From Chloroflexota bacterium (GTDB taxonomy: Bacteria > Chloroflexota > Anaerolineae > Caldilineales > Caldilineaceae): a stretch of 64,000 bases of DNA. Position 1 is the first letter of the stretch. Each line of letters begins with the position of its first letter. The DNA lies in assembly GCA_018969295.1 (NCBI GenBank), contig JAGWYN010000008.1, positions 1-64,000 of the forward strand, given 5' to 3'. The notes beneath the pieces were generated by a model. The model ran no database searches, had not been told where the DNA came from, and saw nothing but the letters and a program-made list of their open reading frames with translations. The translations under genes and the position numbers were made by a program. Of the stretch, positions 1 to 9,232 are shown one piece after another.

Positions 1-134
1 CGGCCAGCGACCCACGATCGCGCCTTCACACAATCGACATCCAGCCCAACCAGTGTTTTGTCAAGCCTGAAGTGATGGATACGCGTGCCCTAAAATCAGC
101 CCATCCTACAGGAAAAAACACTATCAAATGATGC

Positions 135-350
135 TTGACAAGACACTACATCGAGATGCGCGAAGAAGAATGGCCCATCGGCAGGGGTATGGTCGAAAGC
201 GGCGCAATGCAATTCAAAGCGCGCTTCAGCGGTCCTGGCATGCGCTGGTCACGGCAAGGCGCCGAAAACCTGCTGCCAGTTCGTGCCGCCGTCCTTAGTG
301 GACGCTTTGACCAGATGTGGGATGCTGCCAAAAACCTTCCCCCAGCGTGA
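135..350 (+). pseudogene. Transposase C-terminal remnant (ISKra4-like)
   Basis: Only about 70 residues of the C-terminal end of a transposase remain. The stretch PIGRGMVESG followed by GPGMRWSR and a run ending LSGRFDQMWD is the pattern seen at the C-terminus of ISKra4-type transposases. There is no upstream catalytic part in the window and no plausible ribosome binding site. Bases 1-134 hold no gene that I recognise. The copy is therefore a broken insertion sequence. Family assignment is from memory of the motif. Confidence 0.7.
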
Positions 351-374
351 AGTAGACCCTAATTTTTTCGGCAA

Positions 375-403
375 TTGGCGGTCAAGGCAGGCTATGCTAT
401 ACT
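375..403 (+). promoter_or_regulatory. Sigma70-type promoter for the secreted fusion gene
   Basis: TTGGCG at 375-380 and TATACT at 398-403 are separated by 17 bases, a near-consensus housekeeping promoter. It lies about 150 bases before the start of the large secreted protein at 557 and directs transcription to it. Confidence 0.6.
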
Positions 404-556
404 CAAATTAAAGTCTCTTCTTCCTCTGTCGGGCCGCTGCTCGCAGGGACAACGGACCCGGCACCAAGAGAGAGCCCGCACTTGTTGCCCGCAGGTGAGT
501 GACGCGGGTTGCTCTCTGACAAGCCGCAGGAGCTATCCGCGCGGAGGCTCACACAA

Positions 557-3500
557 ATGGTGTATACCCGGCATTGGTGGATTGCGTGGTTGCTGGCGGC
601 TGTGCTGCTCATGCTCGGTGCAGCGTTGCGTGCTCCGTGGCAGGTAGCTGCCACCCCCGTTGCGCCTGCCGGCCAGCCGACCGCCCTGACTGCCCTGCAC
701 CGCAGCGGGCAGACCTTTCTCACCTGGCAGGAGCAGCCTGGCGCCGACGTGCGCTACCGTGTCTATCGCCACCATGCTGCGATCGACGCTGCCAACCTGG
801 CAGAGGCAACGCTGCTCTACGCAGACGTGCCGCAGGATTCGGCGCGTTTTTACGCCAATCGGTACAACGTGCAGTCCAGCGGCGTCTGGGACGAACGCTA
901 TGTTGCGCGTTTTGTGATCGAGGAAGGTGCGCCGCCGTTGGCGGCTGGCCTCGGGCTGCTGGTGTGGACGCTGGCGCCGGTTGATTTTGAGGGCGCGCAG
1001 AGCGGCGCCGGTTACTACGCCGTCACAACCGTGACAGAGGGCATCGAGAATCGCACAGAGTTTGGCACCGGCAACACGACGGGCCCTATTGCCGAACAGG
1101 TCGCTGACCCGCTGCCCGTCGAGATTTCTGTCGATGCCATCGATCCGGGCGGCCACATTTTTATTCAGTACATGCCGCTGCGCGACTGGAACGTCACCTT
1201 TCACGCGCCCAACCCTGGCAACGGCTTCTACGGTCTGGAGGCTGCTGCACCCGCCGTCGCCAACGCCCTTCAGTACGCCTACGACTATGCTGTCTATGCG
1301 CCCAGCGCAGCAGATTGTGGCGGTTCGCTGCCAGCGACCGTGCCGGTGGTGGTGTCTCTGCACGGCTGGGATGGCAACAGCTATGCCCCCCGCACCGCAG
1401 ACCCCGACCCCTACGGCTGGTGCGTCTACCGCATCTACCCGATCGACCAGAGCGAGACCTGGTGGTTCGGCTTTGCGCGGACACACGACTACCGGGCCAG
1501 CGACACACCGACCACGGGCGACACCATTGTGAACTACACCGAGCAGCGCGTGCTGCGCATGGTCTACGACCTGCTGCGCGACCCGCCCGGCCCCGCTGCC
1601 GACCCCAACCGTGTCTTTGTTTTCGGCGGGTCGATGGGGGCCAGTGGGGCCCTTGCCTTTGCACTGCGTTATCCCAACGTCTTTGCCGCCGCCTATGCCG
1701 GCCAGCCGATGACCGACTATGCCACGTCGGGCGACGGCGGCGGCGTGGATTGGCGTCCTGATGTCGAGCCGAAGTGGGGAGCCGTCGCCGACAACCTGCC
1801 GGTCAACATCACCGCGCCGGGGGACTGGGCGGCGGCGCTGCAAGCCTACAACGGCACCAACGTCTGGAGCTGGCAGAACCACCAGGCGCAGCTTGTCGCC
1901 CTGCGCAGGCGAGACGCCACCCCGCTGGGGATCGCGCACGGCGTCGAGGACGATGTGATCGAATGGAGCACACAGGGAGAGCCGGTCTACCCGGCGCTCA
2001 ACAGCAGCCGTCAGCTCTGGGGCGGCGCAGCGGTGGCAGGCGGCCACTCGTGGACAGGCTTTGGCGGCTCGCTCTACAATCTGGATCTGGATACGCGGCC
2101 TGGCGGCGCGCTCGTCCCCTTCTTTCGCTTTTTGCCTGTGCGCGACGAGACCGTGCCCGGCCTCAGCAACGGCAGCACCAACGCGGCGCTCCCGCCGACA
2201 GGCGTGGGAGAGTACAACCTGGCTGTGCGCTGGTCGGCATCGTGGGATGCGTGGGACGGCGCGCCGGTCGACACATCGACACAATGGGCGATGAGCTTTT
2301 GCTACCAGGATGTGGATCGGTACAGCAACGAGTGCGGCAGCGGCCAGCCGCTCACCGTCGACATCACCCCGCGACGCACGCAGCATTTTGCGCGGGTCGC
2401 CGGCGCCAGCTATCGCTGGGAGAACCGCCGTGTGCGCGATGGTCTGCTGGTGGACAGCGGCGTCGTCACGGCGGACGGCGACGGGCTGATCACCGTGCCC
2501 GCCTTTGCGCTCAACGACCCCGATGGCAACCGGCTGATCCTGGCGCCGACGGGAGATGTTCCTACAGCGACCCCGACCCTCTGCCCGGCTGCCACGCCGG
2601 AGCCACTCTGGGTCGAGCCTGTGCTCTCGCCCACCGAGCTGCTCACACAGACGATCGTCGTCCACATCGGCAACGGCGAGGCGGTGACCGTAACGGCCGC
2701 TGGGGGGGTCTTCACCCAGACCGGCGCGTTTGCCGCCACAGGCAACCCGGCGCGCGTCACCATCAACCTGCTGCCCAACAGCGTCCACGATCTGACTGTG
2801 GCGGCACGCGTGCGTACGACCAGTGGCGGTGGCTGCACTTTCGGCGGCTATACGCTCTCCACCCAGCAGGATCGCTACGGCGCAGTGCTGCGCATCGTCC
2901 AGGGCAGGGTGCGCGCAGCCTATCTGCCGGTGGTGCAGCACGCAGCAGCGACCGCTACGCCGACTGCTACGCCGACCGCCACGCTGACTGCCACACCGAC
3001 CGCCACGCCGACCGCCACAGGTACAGCCGTTGCGCGCACCTGGCCTGACACCCGAGACGGCATCCATGTTTTCAACGACCAGCTGCTGCCCACCCTCAGC
3101 GACGCGCAGTGGCAGTTTGCCGCCACGCACTATGCGGGCGTGCAGAAAATGACGCGCCCCGACGCCGATACGCTGCGCAGCTACAACCCCGATCTGCTGA
3201 TCCTGCACTACCGGCTGGGGTTGGCGCTCGGCTATCGTGGCATTGAGAATGGCTGCCAGCCGGTCGGTGAGTACGTGCGCGTGGTGGAGGGCGCCGCGTG
3301 GGTGCAGGAGTGGCCGGGGGAGGATGTCGTACAGGAAGATTGGTTTGCGCACTGGCCGGAGAGCAGCGCCTCCCGCGTCCTCAACTGCGACTGGGGCTGG
3401 TGGCTGATGAATCTGGAGAGCCCTGGCTGGCGGGCCTATTGGCAGGGGGAGGTATTGCGCCAGCTTCAGGCCAACGCCAACGACGGCGTCTTCATGGACA

Positions 3501-4261
3501 GCCTCAGCGTGCCCAATTATCTCGGCAGCGACCGCTACGATCCGGTGCTGCCCTCTTTCGACCTGACCTACGAAACCACCTGGGCCAGCCGCATCGACGC
3601 CTGGCTGGCCTGGCTGCAGACGCAGCCTGTGGGCGACTATGCCCTCGTGCCCAATGTCGGCAACTGGGTGACGACGCGCGACCCGACGACCTACGCTGCC
3701 GCCGACGGCGCCATGTTCGAGGGCTTTGCGATGTGGGGTGCAGGGGCGCCTTATGCGGTCGAGGACTGGCGCTTGCAGATGAACCGGGCGCTCGGCCTGA
3801 TCCGCCAGGGCAAAGCCGTGATCGCCCAGGCGTACACGGGCGACGGTCGCGAGCGGCTCTTTGCCCTGGGCAGCTATCTGTTGATCAAAGGCGAGCGCAC
3901 TTATCTCAACCTGGAGTCGGACATGGTGCCGGAGTGGTGGCCCGAGTACGACATCGCCATCGGCACTCCGCTGCAGCCGCCGGTCGCGGTTGTCGACGAT
4001 TTGGCAAGCAACGCTATCTATCGTCGCGACTTCACCAACGGCTTTGTCCTGGTCAACCCGGCGGAGGAGGGGGCCCCGATCGTCGTGGATCTGGGAGGGA
4101 TGTTTCGGCTGGCGCAGCCAAACGGGGGCGGGCCGGTCGGTGCAGACGGTGTTCCCACCGGGTCGCTGACTTTTCAGAGTGTGACCACTGTCAGCCTGCC
4201 GCCCTATTCTGCGGCCGTGCTGCTCCAGATGCCGCCCGACGGACAGGCAGGGGAACGGTGA
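557..4261 (+). CDS. Secreted two-part protein: esterase-like alpha/beta hydrolase plus putative glycoside hydrolase
   Basis: This 1234-residue protein starts with an N-terminal hydrophobic signal segment (residues about 7-24), so it should be exported. Residues about 40-185 look like a fibronectin-type beta region. Residues about 240-500 are an alpha/beta hydrolase with the nucleophile elbow GGSMGASG (Ser359), as in secreted esterases of the PHB-depolymerase/LpqC type. A Thr-Ala-Thr-Pro linker (about 797-822) separates this from residues 830-1234, which resemble the putative glycosyl hydrolase family GHL15 (WWLMNLESPGW, NDGVFMDS). The ATG at 557 is chosen because GGAGG sits just upstream and the signal peptide follows at once. 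The substrate is unknown; I infer polysaccharide or ester degradation outside the cell. The hydrolase assignment is firm, the glycosidase part moderate. Confidence 0.75.
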   Translation: MVYTRHWWIAWLLAAVLLMLGAALRAPWQVAATPVAPAGQPTALTALHRSGQTFLTWQEQPGADVRYRVYRHHAAIDAANLAEATLLYADVPQDSARFYANRYNVQSSGVWDERYVARFVIEEGAPPLAAGLGLLVWTLAPVDFEGAQSGAGYYAVTTVTEGIENRTEFGTGNTTGPIAEQVADPLPVEISVDAIDPGGHIFIQYMPLRDWNVTFHAPNPGNGFYGLEAAAPAVANALQYAYDYAVYAPSAADCGGSLPATVPVVVSLHGWDGNSYAPRTADPDPYGWCVYRIYPIDQSETWWFGFARTHDYRASDTPTTGDTIVNYTEQRVLRMVYDLLRDPPGPAADPNRVFVFGGSMGASGALAFALRYPNVFAAAYAGQPMTDYATSGDGGGVDWRPDVEPKWGAVADNLPVNITAPGDWAAALQAYNGTNVWSWQNHQAQLVALRRRDATPLGIAHGVEDDVIEWSTQGEPVYPALNSSRQLWGGAAVAGGHSWTGFGGSLYNLDLDTRPGGALVPFFRFLPVRDETVPGLSNGSTNAALPPTGVGEYNLAVRWSASWDAWDGAPVDTSTQWAMSFCYQDVDRYSNECGSGQPLTVDITPRRTQHFARVAGASYRWENRRVRDGLLVDSGVVTADGDGLITVPAFALNDPDGNRLILAPTGDVPTATPTLCPAATPEPLWVEPVLSPTELLTQTIVVHIGNGEAVTVTAAGGVFTQTGAFAATGNPARVTINLLPNSVHDLTVAARVRTTSGGGCTFGGYTLSTQQDRYGAVLRIVQGRVRAAYLPVVQHAAATATPTATPTATLTATPTATPTATGTAVARTWPDTRDGIHVFNDQLLPTLSDAQWQFAATHYAGVQKMTRPDADTLRSYNPDLLILHYRLGLALGYRGIENGCQPVGEYVRVVEGAAWVQEWPGEDVVQEDWFAHWPESSASRVLNCDWGWWLMNLESPGWRAYWQGEVLRQLQANANDGVFMDSLSVPNYLGSDRYDPVLPSFDLTYETTWASRIDAWLAWLQTQPVGDYALVPNVGNWVTTRDPTTYAAADGAMFEGFAMWGAGAPYAVEDWRLQMNRALGLIRQGKAVIAQAYTGDGRERLFALGSYLLIKGERTYLNLESDMVPEWWPEYDIAIGTPLQPPVAVVDDLASNAIYRRDFTNGFVLVNPAEEGAPIVVDLGGMFRLAQPNGGGPVGADGVPTGSLTFQSVTTVSLPPYSAAVLLQMPPDGQAGER
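2947..3021 (+). repeat. Thr-Ala-Thr-Pro linker repeats
   Basis: Near-identical 12-base units (gccacaccgacc and variants) encode a Thr/Ala/Pro linker between the two enzymatic halves of the secreted protein. Such linkers are flexible and often glycosylated in exported proteins. Confidence 0.8.
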
Positions 4262-4383
4262 AAAAAGTCGTGCTGCGCTGAACGCAGCGGCGGGCCACGA
4301 CAGTCCATTGCAGGAGCTGCGCAGTTCAGGATGTTGCTTCGCCACAGCGATGTTGTTTCGCTACAATGCAGAAAGGTGTCCCT

Positions 4384-5424
4384 ATGCAGCACACACTAGA
4401 GACCCGCATCGACCGTTTTCGCGTTGCGGGCATTGTCGATATGCATTTCGACCTGCCGCTTGACCTTTACGACCGGCGCACACAGCGCGGGCTGCTGCGC
4501 AACGAGTATCTGCCTGAATTGCGCGCCGGTGGCGTCGGTTTGATCGGCGCTGCGATCTTTGTGGAGGACAAGGATCTGCCAGAGCTTGGGCTGCGTGTGG
4601 CGCTCGACCAGGTTGCTTGTCTTTACGAAGAAGCGGCGTTGGCCGCCGACGAGGTGGTGATCTGCCGCAGCTATGCTGCGATCGAGCAGGCGCGTGCTGA
4701 CGGCAAGATCGGCGTGCTGATCACAATGGAGGGTGTCGAACCGCTGGGAACAGATCTGCATCTGCTGCGCGTCTTTTATGAGCTGGGGGTGCGCAGCCTT
4801 GGTTTGACCCATGCGCGGCGCAACGCTGCCGGTGACGGCGGTCTTTTTGCGTCGGCGGGGTCGTCGCCGGCGGGGCTGAGTCGTTTTGGCAGGGCGGTTG
4901 TCCAGGAGTGCCAGCGGCTGGGCATCCTGCTCGACCTGGCGCACCTCAACGCAGCGGGCACGGAGGAGGTGCTGGCGCTGACCGACGGCGCGTTGATCAT
5001 CTCGCACACCAACCCGCGCCATTTTTACGACATCGAGCGCAACACCAGCGACGCGCATCTGCGCGCAGTGGGTAAACGCGGCGGCGTGATCGGCATCAAC
5101 GCCGTGCTGCTCTCGTCACAAAAAGAAAAGGCGACCCTCGACCACTATGTCGATCACATCGCCTACGTGGCTGACCTGGCCGGCATCGACGCCGTGGGCA
5201 TCGGCTTTGACTTCATCGAGTTTCTCTTCCGTCACTGGACGCCCGAACAGCAGGCCGCCATCGCTGCCGCCATGATCCAGGCTCACCCTGCGCCTGGTCT
5301 CACCAACCACAGCCACGCCCGCAACCTGACAGAGCGTCTGATCGAGCGCGGCTTCAGCGACGACGAGATCGAAAAGGTGCTGTATGGAAACTGGCTGCGT
5401 GTGTTGAAAGAGGTCATCGGCTGA
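4384..5424 (+). CDS. Membrane dipeptidase family protein (peptidase M19)
   Basis: A 346-residue zinc dipeptidase-type enzyme expected to hydrolyse dipeptides. The metal-site pattern of M19 is present: DMHFD near residue 20 (HxD), the Glu of TMEGVE, LDLAHLN, and ISHTNPRHFYDIERN. The region DAVGIGFDF takes the place of the usual GIGSDFDG. The ATG at 4384 is preferred over an in-frame ATG at 4366 because AAAGGTG lies six bases before it. There is no signal peptide, so it is probably cytoplasmic. It lies in tandem after the secreted fusion gene with 122 bases between, so they are not clearly an operon. Confidence 0.9.
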   Translation: MQHTLETRIDRFRVAGIVDMHFDLPLDLYDRRTQRGLLRNEYLPELRAGGVGLIGAAIFVEDKDLPELGLRVALDQVACLYEEAALAADEVVICRSYAAIEQARADGKIGVLITMEGVEPLGTDLHLLRVFYELGVRSLGLTHARRNAAGDGGLFASAGSSPAGLSRFGRAVVQECQRLGILLDLAHLNAAGTEEVLALTDGALIISHTNPRHFYDIERNTSDAHLRAVGKRGGVIGINAVLLSSQKEKATLDHYVDHIAYVADLAGIDAVGIGFDFIEFLFRHWTPEQQAAIAAAMIQAHPAPGLTNHSHARNLTERLIERGFSDDEIEKVLYGNWLRVLKEVIG

Positions 5425-5567
5425 CATGTCCCTCCAGCCGGTGGCCACCCTTTTATGGGTGTAAGCGACCAGGGCTGTTGGCAGGTCAGAGAGGGGACGA
5501 CACAGGAGTGGGCGGTGGCATGGATGGTTGCGAGCGTCCATTCAAACTGGTCAGACAGGGTTCTGTC

Positions 5568-5897
5568 TTATCTGCTCCGGTAGTCTAGCACCAGCACCTG
5601 GGCAAGGTGGGGCCCAACCTGCTCGACAAAGCGTTGATGTGCCGGGTGTGGCAGGTAGAGGTCGCGGCCCGCTTCGTCGCGAAAGGTGACCAGGAAGCAG
5701 TGGGTGTAGCCGCGTGCAGCGTTCTCGACGCTGACATCCGTGCCCCACTCGAAGTCGAGGATTTCTGGTATCTGGCTGGGCAGATTGGCGAAGGCCTCTT
5801 CGAGGGCGCGCACCTGGTCGGGGGTCGTCGCCGGTGTGAAGCTGAAGAGCACGACATGGCGCAAGACGCTTTTTGTGGATTGTGTCTGGGTTTGCAT
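5568..5897 (-). CDS. Stress-responsive A/B barrel (Dabb) domain protein
   Basis: This 109-residue protein has the single Dabb ferredoxin-like domain: LRHVVLFSFTPATTPDQV at the start, a central FEWGTDVSVEN, and YTHCFLVTFRDEAGRDLYLPHPAHQ. The domain forms dimeric beta-barrels and is found in stress proteins and small cyclases or monooxygenases, so a specific reaction cannot be given. It converges on the dipeptidase gene, with 143 bases between the stops in which nothing else was recognised. Confidence 0.88.
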   Translation of the reverse strand: MQTQTQSTKSVLRHVVLFSFTPATTPDQVRALEEAFANLPSQIPEILDFEWGTDVSVENAARGYTHCFLVTFRDEAGRDLYLPHPAHQRFVEQVGPHLAQVLVLDYRSR

Positions 5898-6042
5898 TGC
5901 CAAACTCCGTGTGATGCGGTTGAGGAGCTGCGAAAAAGTCAACGCAGCCAACAAAAGAACAGCCTTGAGTATACCACAGAAACTGTCTGCAGGCATGTGC
6001 AGCGGGGCGGGGGGGCTGACGCTCGATCGCCCGGTGGGAAGC

Positions 6043-6071
6043 TTGGAGATTCCTTCTGCCCGGCGTAAGAT
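6043..6071 (+). promoter_or_regulatory. Promoter predicting a leaderless polymerase mRNA
   Basis: TTGGAG (6043-6048) and TAAGAT (6066-6071) are 17 bases apart. The ATG at 6078 falls seven bases after the -10 box, where transcription should begin. No Shine-Dalgarno sequence precedes the ATG, so the transcript is probably leaderless. Confidence 0.55.
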
Positions 6072-6077
6072 CGAGAG

Positions 6078-9000
6078 ATGATGCACGAACCTGCGGCGGT
6101 GGTTCATCTCAACGTTCGCTCCTGGTTCAGCCTGCTGTGCGCCACTGCGTCTGTCGAGGCACTGGCCGAGCGTGCCGCCCAAACGCACATGGCGTACCTG
6201 GCGATCGCCGATACCAATGTGCTCTATGGGGCTGTGGCGTTCCAGCATGCCTGTCTTGCCGCCGCTGTGCAGCCGATCATCGGCATGACAGCGTGTGTCG
6301 AAGCGCCGCACGGCGCACCCATGCTCGGTTCACCCGGCGAACTCACGCTGCTGGCAACCGGCCCTGCGGGCTACCGTTCGCTCTGCCGTCTTACCTCGCT
6401 GTTGCAGGCGACGCCGGCCTGTGCCAGAACTCGCCTGACCTGGGACGAATTGAAGACACACCATGCCGGCCTGATCTGCCTTTCGGGCGGGCGTCGCGGG
6501 TGGGTCGATGCCCTGCTGCGGCTAGGCGAACGCGCTGCTGCCGGGCGGGTGACAAGCTGGCTGGCGGGCGTCTTTGGCGAACGCGCCTGGTTGAGCATCG
6601 ACTGTTCGGCGCCGGAGGGCCCGGCTGTCGGACGCGAGATTGAGGCGTTGGCCGCACGCTTTGGCCTCGGCGTCGTCGCGGCGCAGCCGATCTACTGTCT
6701 GGAAGCCGAGGAGCGGAGCCGCCTGCACCTGCTGGCGGCGATCGCACGCAACACGACGCTCGACGCGCTGGCGGCCGCCGATCGGCTGGACGGCGGTGAG
6801 GAGGGGGTCATGCTGCACTGGCCAGCGCCGTCGGACATGGCGCAGCGCTACGCGGCCTTTCCTGCTGCGCTGCACGCCACTGTTGAGATTGCCGCCCACT
6901 GCCAGCCAGCGCTGCCTGACGGCCGCCCGATCTGGCCTGTGCTGGCGTTGCCCGCTGCGCGCACCCCTGACCAGGTGTTGGCAGAACAGGCAACCGCCGG
7001 GCTGCGTCGGCGTTACGGCGATGTGCCTCTGTACAGCGACGGGCTGCAGCGCACGGAGCGTCTCGCCGTCGAGTTGGCTGCCATCGCCCGCCATGGCTTT
7101 GCACCGCTCTTTCTGCTCGTGGCTGACATCGTGCGCTATGCGCGCAGCCACGACATCCCTGTCTCGACGCGCGGCAGCGTCGCGAATTCGCTCGTCGCCT
7201 ATTGCGTCGGCATCACAACGGTCGACCCGATCGAGCACGACCTGCTTTTTGAGCGCTTTCTCAACCCGGCGCGCAGCAGCCTGCCCGACATCGACCTGGA
7301 CTTGTGCAGTGTGCGTCGCGACGAAGTGCTTGGGTATGTGCGTCAGCGCTACGGTGCCGAGCAGGTGGCGATGGTGGCCACGGTCAGCACGCTGCGGCTG
7401 CGTTCTGCCCTGCGGGAAAGCGCCAAAGCCTATGGGCTGGACGGGCCAACGACCGACCGTCTGATCAAGCTGCTGCCCGAGGATTGGCATCCCGACCCGC
7501 GCCGGCGCGACGCGCAGACGCTTGACGCCGCGCTGACAAAAGTGGAGGATGTGGCGCTGCACCCGGTTGTGCGCGCTGCGTTCGGCCTGCTGCGCCAGCC
7601 TGACCACCTGAGCGTGCATCCTGGCGGCGTCGTGATTGCGCCGGGGCCGCTGACCGATATCGTGCCGGTGCAGATGGCGCCCAAAGGATTTTTGATCACG
7701 CAGTTCGACCACAGCGATGTCGAGGCGATCGGCCTGCCCAAGATCGACCTGCTTGGCATTCGTGCGCTGACAGTGCTGGCCGACGCCGCTGACCTGGTGC
7801 GGCGGCACGGGGATCCGGGCTTTCGCGTCGACGCCATCCCGCTCGACGATCCGTTGACCGGTGCGATGCTGGCGCGCGGGGAGACGATCGGCGTCTTTCA
7901 GTGCGAATCGAGCGGCGCCCAACGGACCCTGCGCCAGCTCAAGGTGCGCACGGTGCAGGACCTGGCTGTTGCCAACGCTTTTTTCAAACCTGGCCCGGCG
8001 TTGGGGGGCATGGCGCAGCACTTCATTCGCCGCTATCGCGGGGAAGAGCCGGTGCGTTTTCTGCACCCGGCGCTGGAACCGATCCTGCGCCGCACCCAGG
8101 GGGTGCTGATTTTTCAGGAGCAGGTGTTGCGCATTGCGCGTGAGATTGCCGGGCTGTCGTGGGTGGAGGCTGATTCTCTGCGCAAGGGGATGAGCAAGTT
8201 TCAGAGTGCGGAGATGGAGGCGATGCGCGATCGTTTTGTGGTGGGCTGCCAGCGTGCGGCGCCCGACGGCCCGGCGTTGAGCGAGCCACAGGCGCGCGCC
8301 TTGTGGGAGCAGGTAGCCCCTTTTGCCGGCTACGGTTTCAACCAGGGGCACGCCACCGCCTACGCCGACGTGAGCTACCGTTCGGCGTACGTGCGGGCGC
8401 ACTGGCCGACGGCGTTTCTGGCGGCGCGACTGGCGAATTGGGGTGGCTTCCACCACCCGGCGATCTACATTGCCGAGGCGCGGCGGCTGGGCATCGGCGT
8501 GTGCCCACCGCATATCAACTTCAGCAACAGCGAGTTCACGCTGGTGCCAGCAACCAAAAGTGCAGGTCCTGTGCTCTACATGGGATTGAACCAGGTGCGC
8601 GACCTGCGCCAGACGAGCGTGCAGGCGATCCTGGCGGAGCGCAGCCGTGCGCCATTTGGTAGTCTGGCTGACCTGCTGCGCCGTGTGTCGCTGCAGCGCA
8701 AGGAGATCGCCCATCTGATCCAGTGTGGTGCACTTGACGGGCTGGGTGAACACCGTGCTGCCCTGCTCGAGGAAGTGGAGCACAACGCAGCTGCTGGCGC
8801 GCAGCAGGTGGCTTTTGCGTTCATGGCGCAGCAGACGCTGCCGGAAGATGCTGCACAGCGGCTGGAATGGGAGCAGCATATCTTGGGGCAGCCGGTCAGC
8901 GTGCAGCCGCTTGAACTGTGGCCGCAGGTCGGCGACGGCTGCGTCGCGCTGGCTGGGGCGGCTGCCATGCCACGCCAGTCGGTGCGGGTCGCCGGCATGC

Positions 9001-9188
9001 GGCTGCCTGGCTGGAGCGGCGGCAAAGGTTTTTACCTGAGCGACGGCGTCAATTTTTGCAGCGCTGTCCCGCCGCGCGGGGTCAACAACCCGCCAGCGTG
9101 GGCAGTGCTGCACATCCGCGGCCGCTGGCTGGAGGAGGAATGGGGTGGCGGCTGGCTGCAGATCGAAGCGATGGAGCGAGTTCGGTAG
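6078..9188 (+). CDS. DNA polymerase III alpha subunit, DnaE2/ImuC-like
   Basis: A 1036-residue C-family DNA polymerase. It has an N-terminal PHP domain (from residue 8), the palm motif PDIDLD at 403-408, the DnaE signature FNQGHATAYADVSY, and FQEQVLRIAREIAG. The last roughly 100 residues look like a short OB-type region. The length is typical of the error-prone DnaE2/ImuC class and shorter than most replicative DnaE1 proteins. The first PHP metal motif is HLN rather than HxH (His10, Asn12), which suggests an impaired metal site. No imuB or lexA is adjacent, so a mutasome role is only an inference. Two ATGs (6078 and 6081) are adjacent; either could be used. Confidence 0.85.
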   Translation: MMHEPAAVVHLNVRSWFSLLCATASVEALAERAAQTHMAYLAIADTNVLYGAVAFQHACLAAAVQPIIGMTACVEAPHGAPMLGSPGELTLLATGPAGYRSLCRLTSLLQATPACARTRLTWDELKTHHAGLICLSGGRRGWVDALLRLGERAAAGRVTSWLAGVFGERAWLSIDCSAPEGPAVGREIEALAARFGLGVVAAQPIYCLEAEERSRLHLLAAIARNTTLDALAAADRLDGGEEGVMLHWPAPSDMAQRYAAFPAALHATVEIAAHCQPALPDGRPIWPVLALPAARTPDQVLAEQATAGLRRRYGDVPLYSDGLQRTERLAVELAAIARHGFAPLFLLVADIVRYARSHDIPVSTRGSVANSLVAYCVGITTVDPIEHDLLFERFLNPARSSLPDIDLDLCSVRRDEVLGYVRQRYGAEQVAMVATVSTLRLRSALRESAKAYGLDGPTTDRLIKLLPEDWHPDPRRRDAQTLDAALTKVEDVALHPVVRAAFGLLRQPDHLSVHPGGVVIAPGPLTDIVPVQMAPKGFLITQFDHSDVEAIGLPKIDLLGIRALTVLADAADLVRRHGDPGFRVDAIPLDDPLTGAMLARGETIGVFQCESSGAQRTLRQLKVRTVQDLAVANAFFKPGPALGGMAQHFIRRYRGEEPVRFLHPALEPILRRTQGVLIFQEQVLRIAREIAGLSWVEADSLRKGMSKFQSAEMEAMRDRFVVGCQRAAPDGPALSEPQARALWEQVAPFAGYGFNQGHATAYADVSYRSAYVRAHWPTAFLAARLANWGGFHHPAIYIAEARRLGIGVCPPHINFSNSEFTLVPATKSAGPVLYMGLNQVRDLRQTSVQAILAERSRAPFGSLADLLRRVSLQRKEIAHLIQCGALDGLGEHRAALLEEVEHNAAAGAQQVAFAFMAQQTLPEDAAQRLEWEQHILGQPVSVQPLELWPQVGDGCVALAGAAAMPRQSVRVAGMRLPGWSGGKGFYLSDGVNFCSAVPPRGVNNPPAWAVLHIRGRWLEEEWGGGWLQIEAMERVR

Positions 9189-9232
9189 CGATTCAACCGC
9201 TGGTTCGACGGCAGTGCACCGACGATCCATCT

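Noticed and set aside
533..4345. Very long open frame on the minus strand opposite the secreted fusion
   Set aside because: It is the shadow of a GC-rich gene. Its residues are His/Arg/Gln-rich without domains, while the plus strand has a signal peptide and clear motifs.
4334..4367. Promoter before the dipeptidase gene (TTGCTT and TACAAT)
   Set aside because: The TACAAT box is good, but the best -35 is 22 bases away, too far for a sigma70 promoter.
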